DNA of 64,000 nt, from assembly GCA_905178155.1 (NCBI GenBank), contig CAJINV010000004.1:7537707-7601706 (forward strand). The letters are read 5' to 3'. Below, in pieces: positions 63,844 to 64,000 of this stretch (positions are counted from its first letter, which is position 1; each line of letters starts with the position of its first letter). Below the pieces are notes generated by a model. The model had not been told where the DNA came from. It did not search any database and saw only the letters and a list, made by a program, of their open reading frames with translations. The stretch comes from Amoebophrya sp. A120 (Eukaryota; Sar; Dinophyceae; Syndiniales; Amoebophryaceae). Made by a program: the position numbers and the translations under genes.

Positions 63844-64000
63844 TATGGATTGCAAATATGTCTGGGTCTGGAAACTTGTAATGCTAAAAGTGAATGGTTG
63901 TAGACGCACTGCAATACGCAGCTACGCATGAGAAATTTATTGGCTCCCATGTCTTACTTACGTATTTCGCATGGCAAACTGCGTTTTTGCATGACAGACA
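63844..64000. mobile_element. Introner 49, family A, partial (right end outside window)
   Basis: It starts TATGGATTGCAAATATGTCT and has the CAAACTGCG-type interior. The left flank, CAGAC, would be the TSD. Confidence 0.85.

Overview
The window looks like nuclear DNA of a protist. The best fit is a dinoflagellate-lineage parasite such as the syndinian Amoebophrya; this placement is an inference. All 17 confidently called genes lie on the minus strand, as in the one-way gene arrays of dinoflagellates. Several genes mix ordinary GT-AG introns with large numbers of short inverted-repeat insertions. I saw no bacterial operon logic, CRISPR array, rRNA or tRNA.

The main feature is a massive invasion by intron-forming mobile elements (introners). 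I mapped 49 copies in 64 kb; one runs off each end of the window. Each complete copy starts TATC or TATG (rare variants CATC, TATA, TATT) and ends GATA or CATA (rarely ATA after another base). Each has terminal inverted repeats (TIRs) and sits between 5-bp direct repeats (TSDs), perfect in 40 copies and with one mismatch in 7. If the element plus one TSD copy is removed, the coding frame closes at every junction I translated. Every complete gene rebuilt this way has a length divisible by three. The splice ends are not GT-AG. At least nine TIR families occur: A (21 copies), B (15), and C to K with one or two copies each. Only seven introns look conventional.

Layout, left to right (all minus strand): a 5' exon of an unknown gene (119-281); a 609-aa anchored protein (1239-3690); an ABCG half-transporter of 12 exons (5220-9882); a 1269-aa fusion of a GT47/exostosin glycosyltransferase with an FkbM methyltransferase (11257-19351), one intron of which holds a 2.2-kb insertion with its own ORF; two tandem intron-less paralogues of an unrecognised family (20127-23479); a VASt lipid-transfer protein (24625-28592); a small Gly/Tyr-rich protein (30385-30866); a Kua/CarF/TMEM189-like lipid desaturase (32264-36247); an unknown 280-aa protein (36951-38696); a three-pass membrane protein (39579-41291); a fucosyltransferase-like enzyme of 12 exons (41964-46566); a class-3 lipase (47175-49502); a Bin3/MePCE RNA-cap methyltransferase (50054-53284); a disordered protein (54959-56422); a BCNT/Swc5-type chromatin protein (58258-60664); and the 3' end of a gene whose product ends in a CaaX box (61342-63843).

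No shared pathway is evident. Lipid handling (ABCG, VASt, desaturase, lipase) and glycan building (GT47-FkbM, fucosyltransferase) recur. GC-rich repeat islands lie at about 14.2-14.6, 53.3-54.9 and 57.0-57.7 kb.
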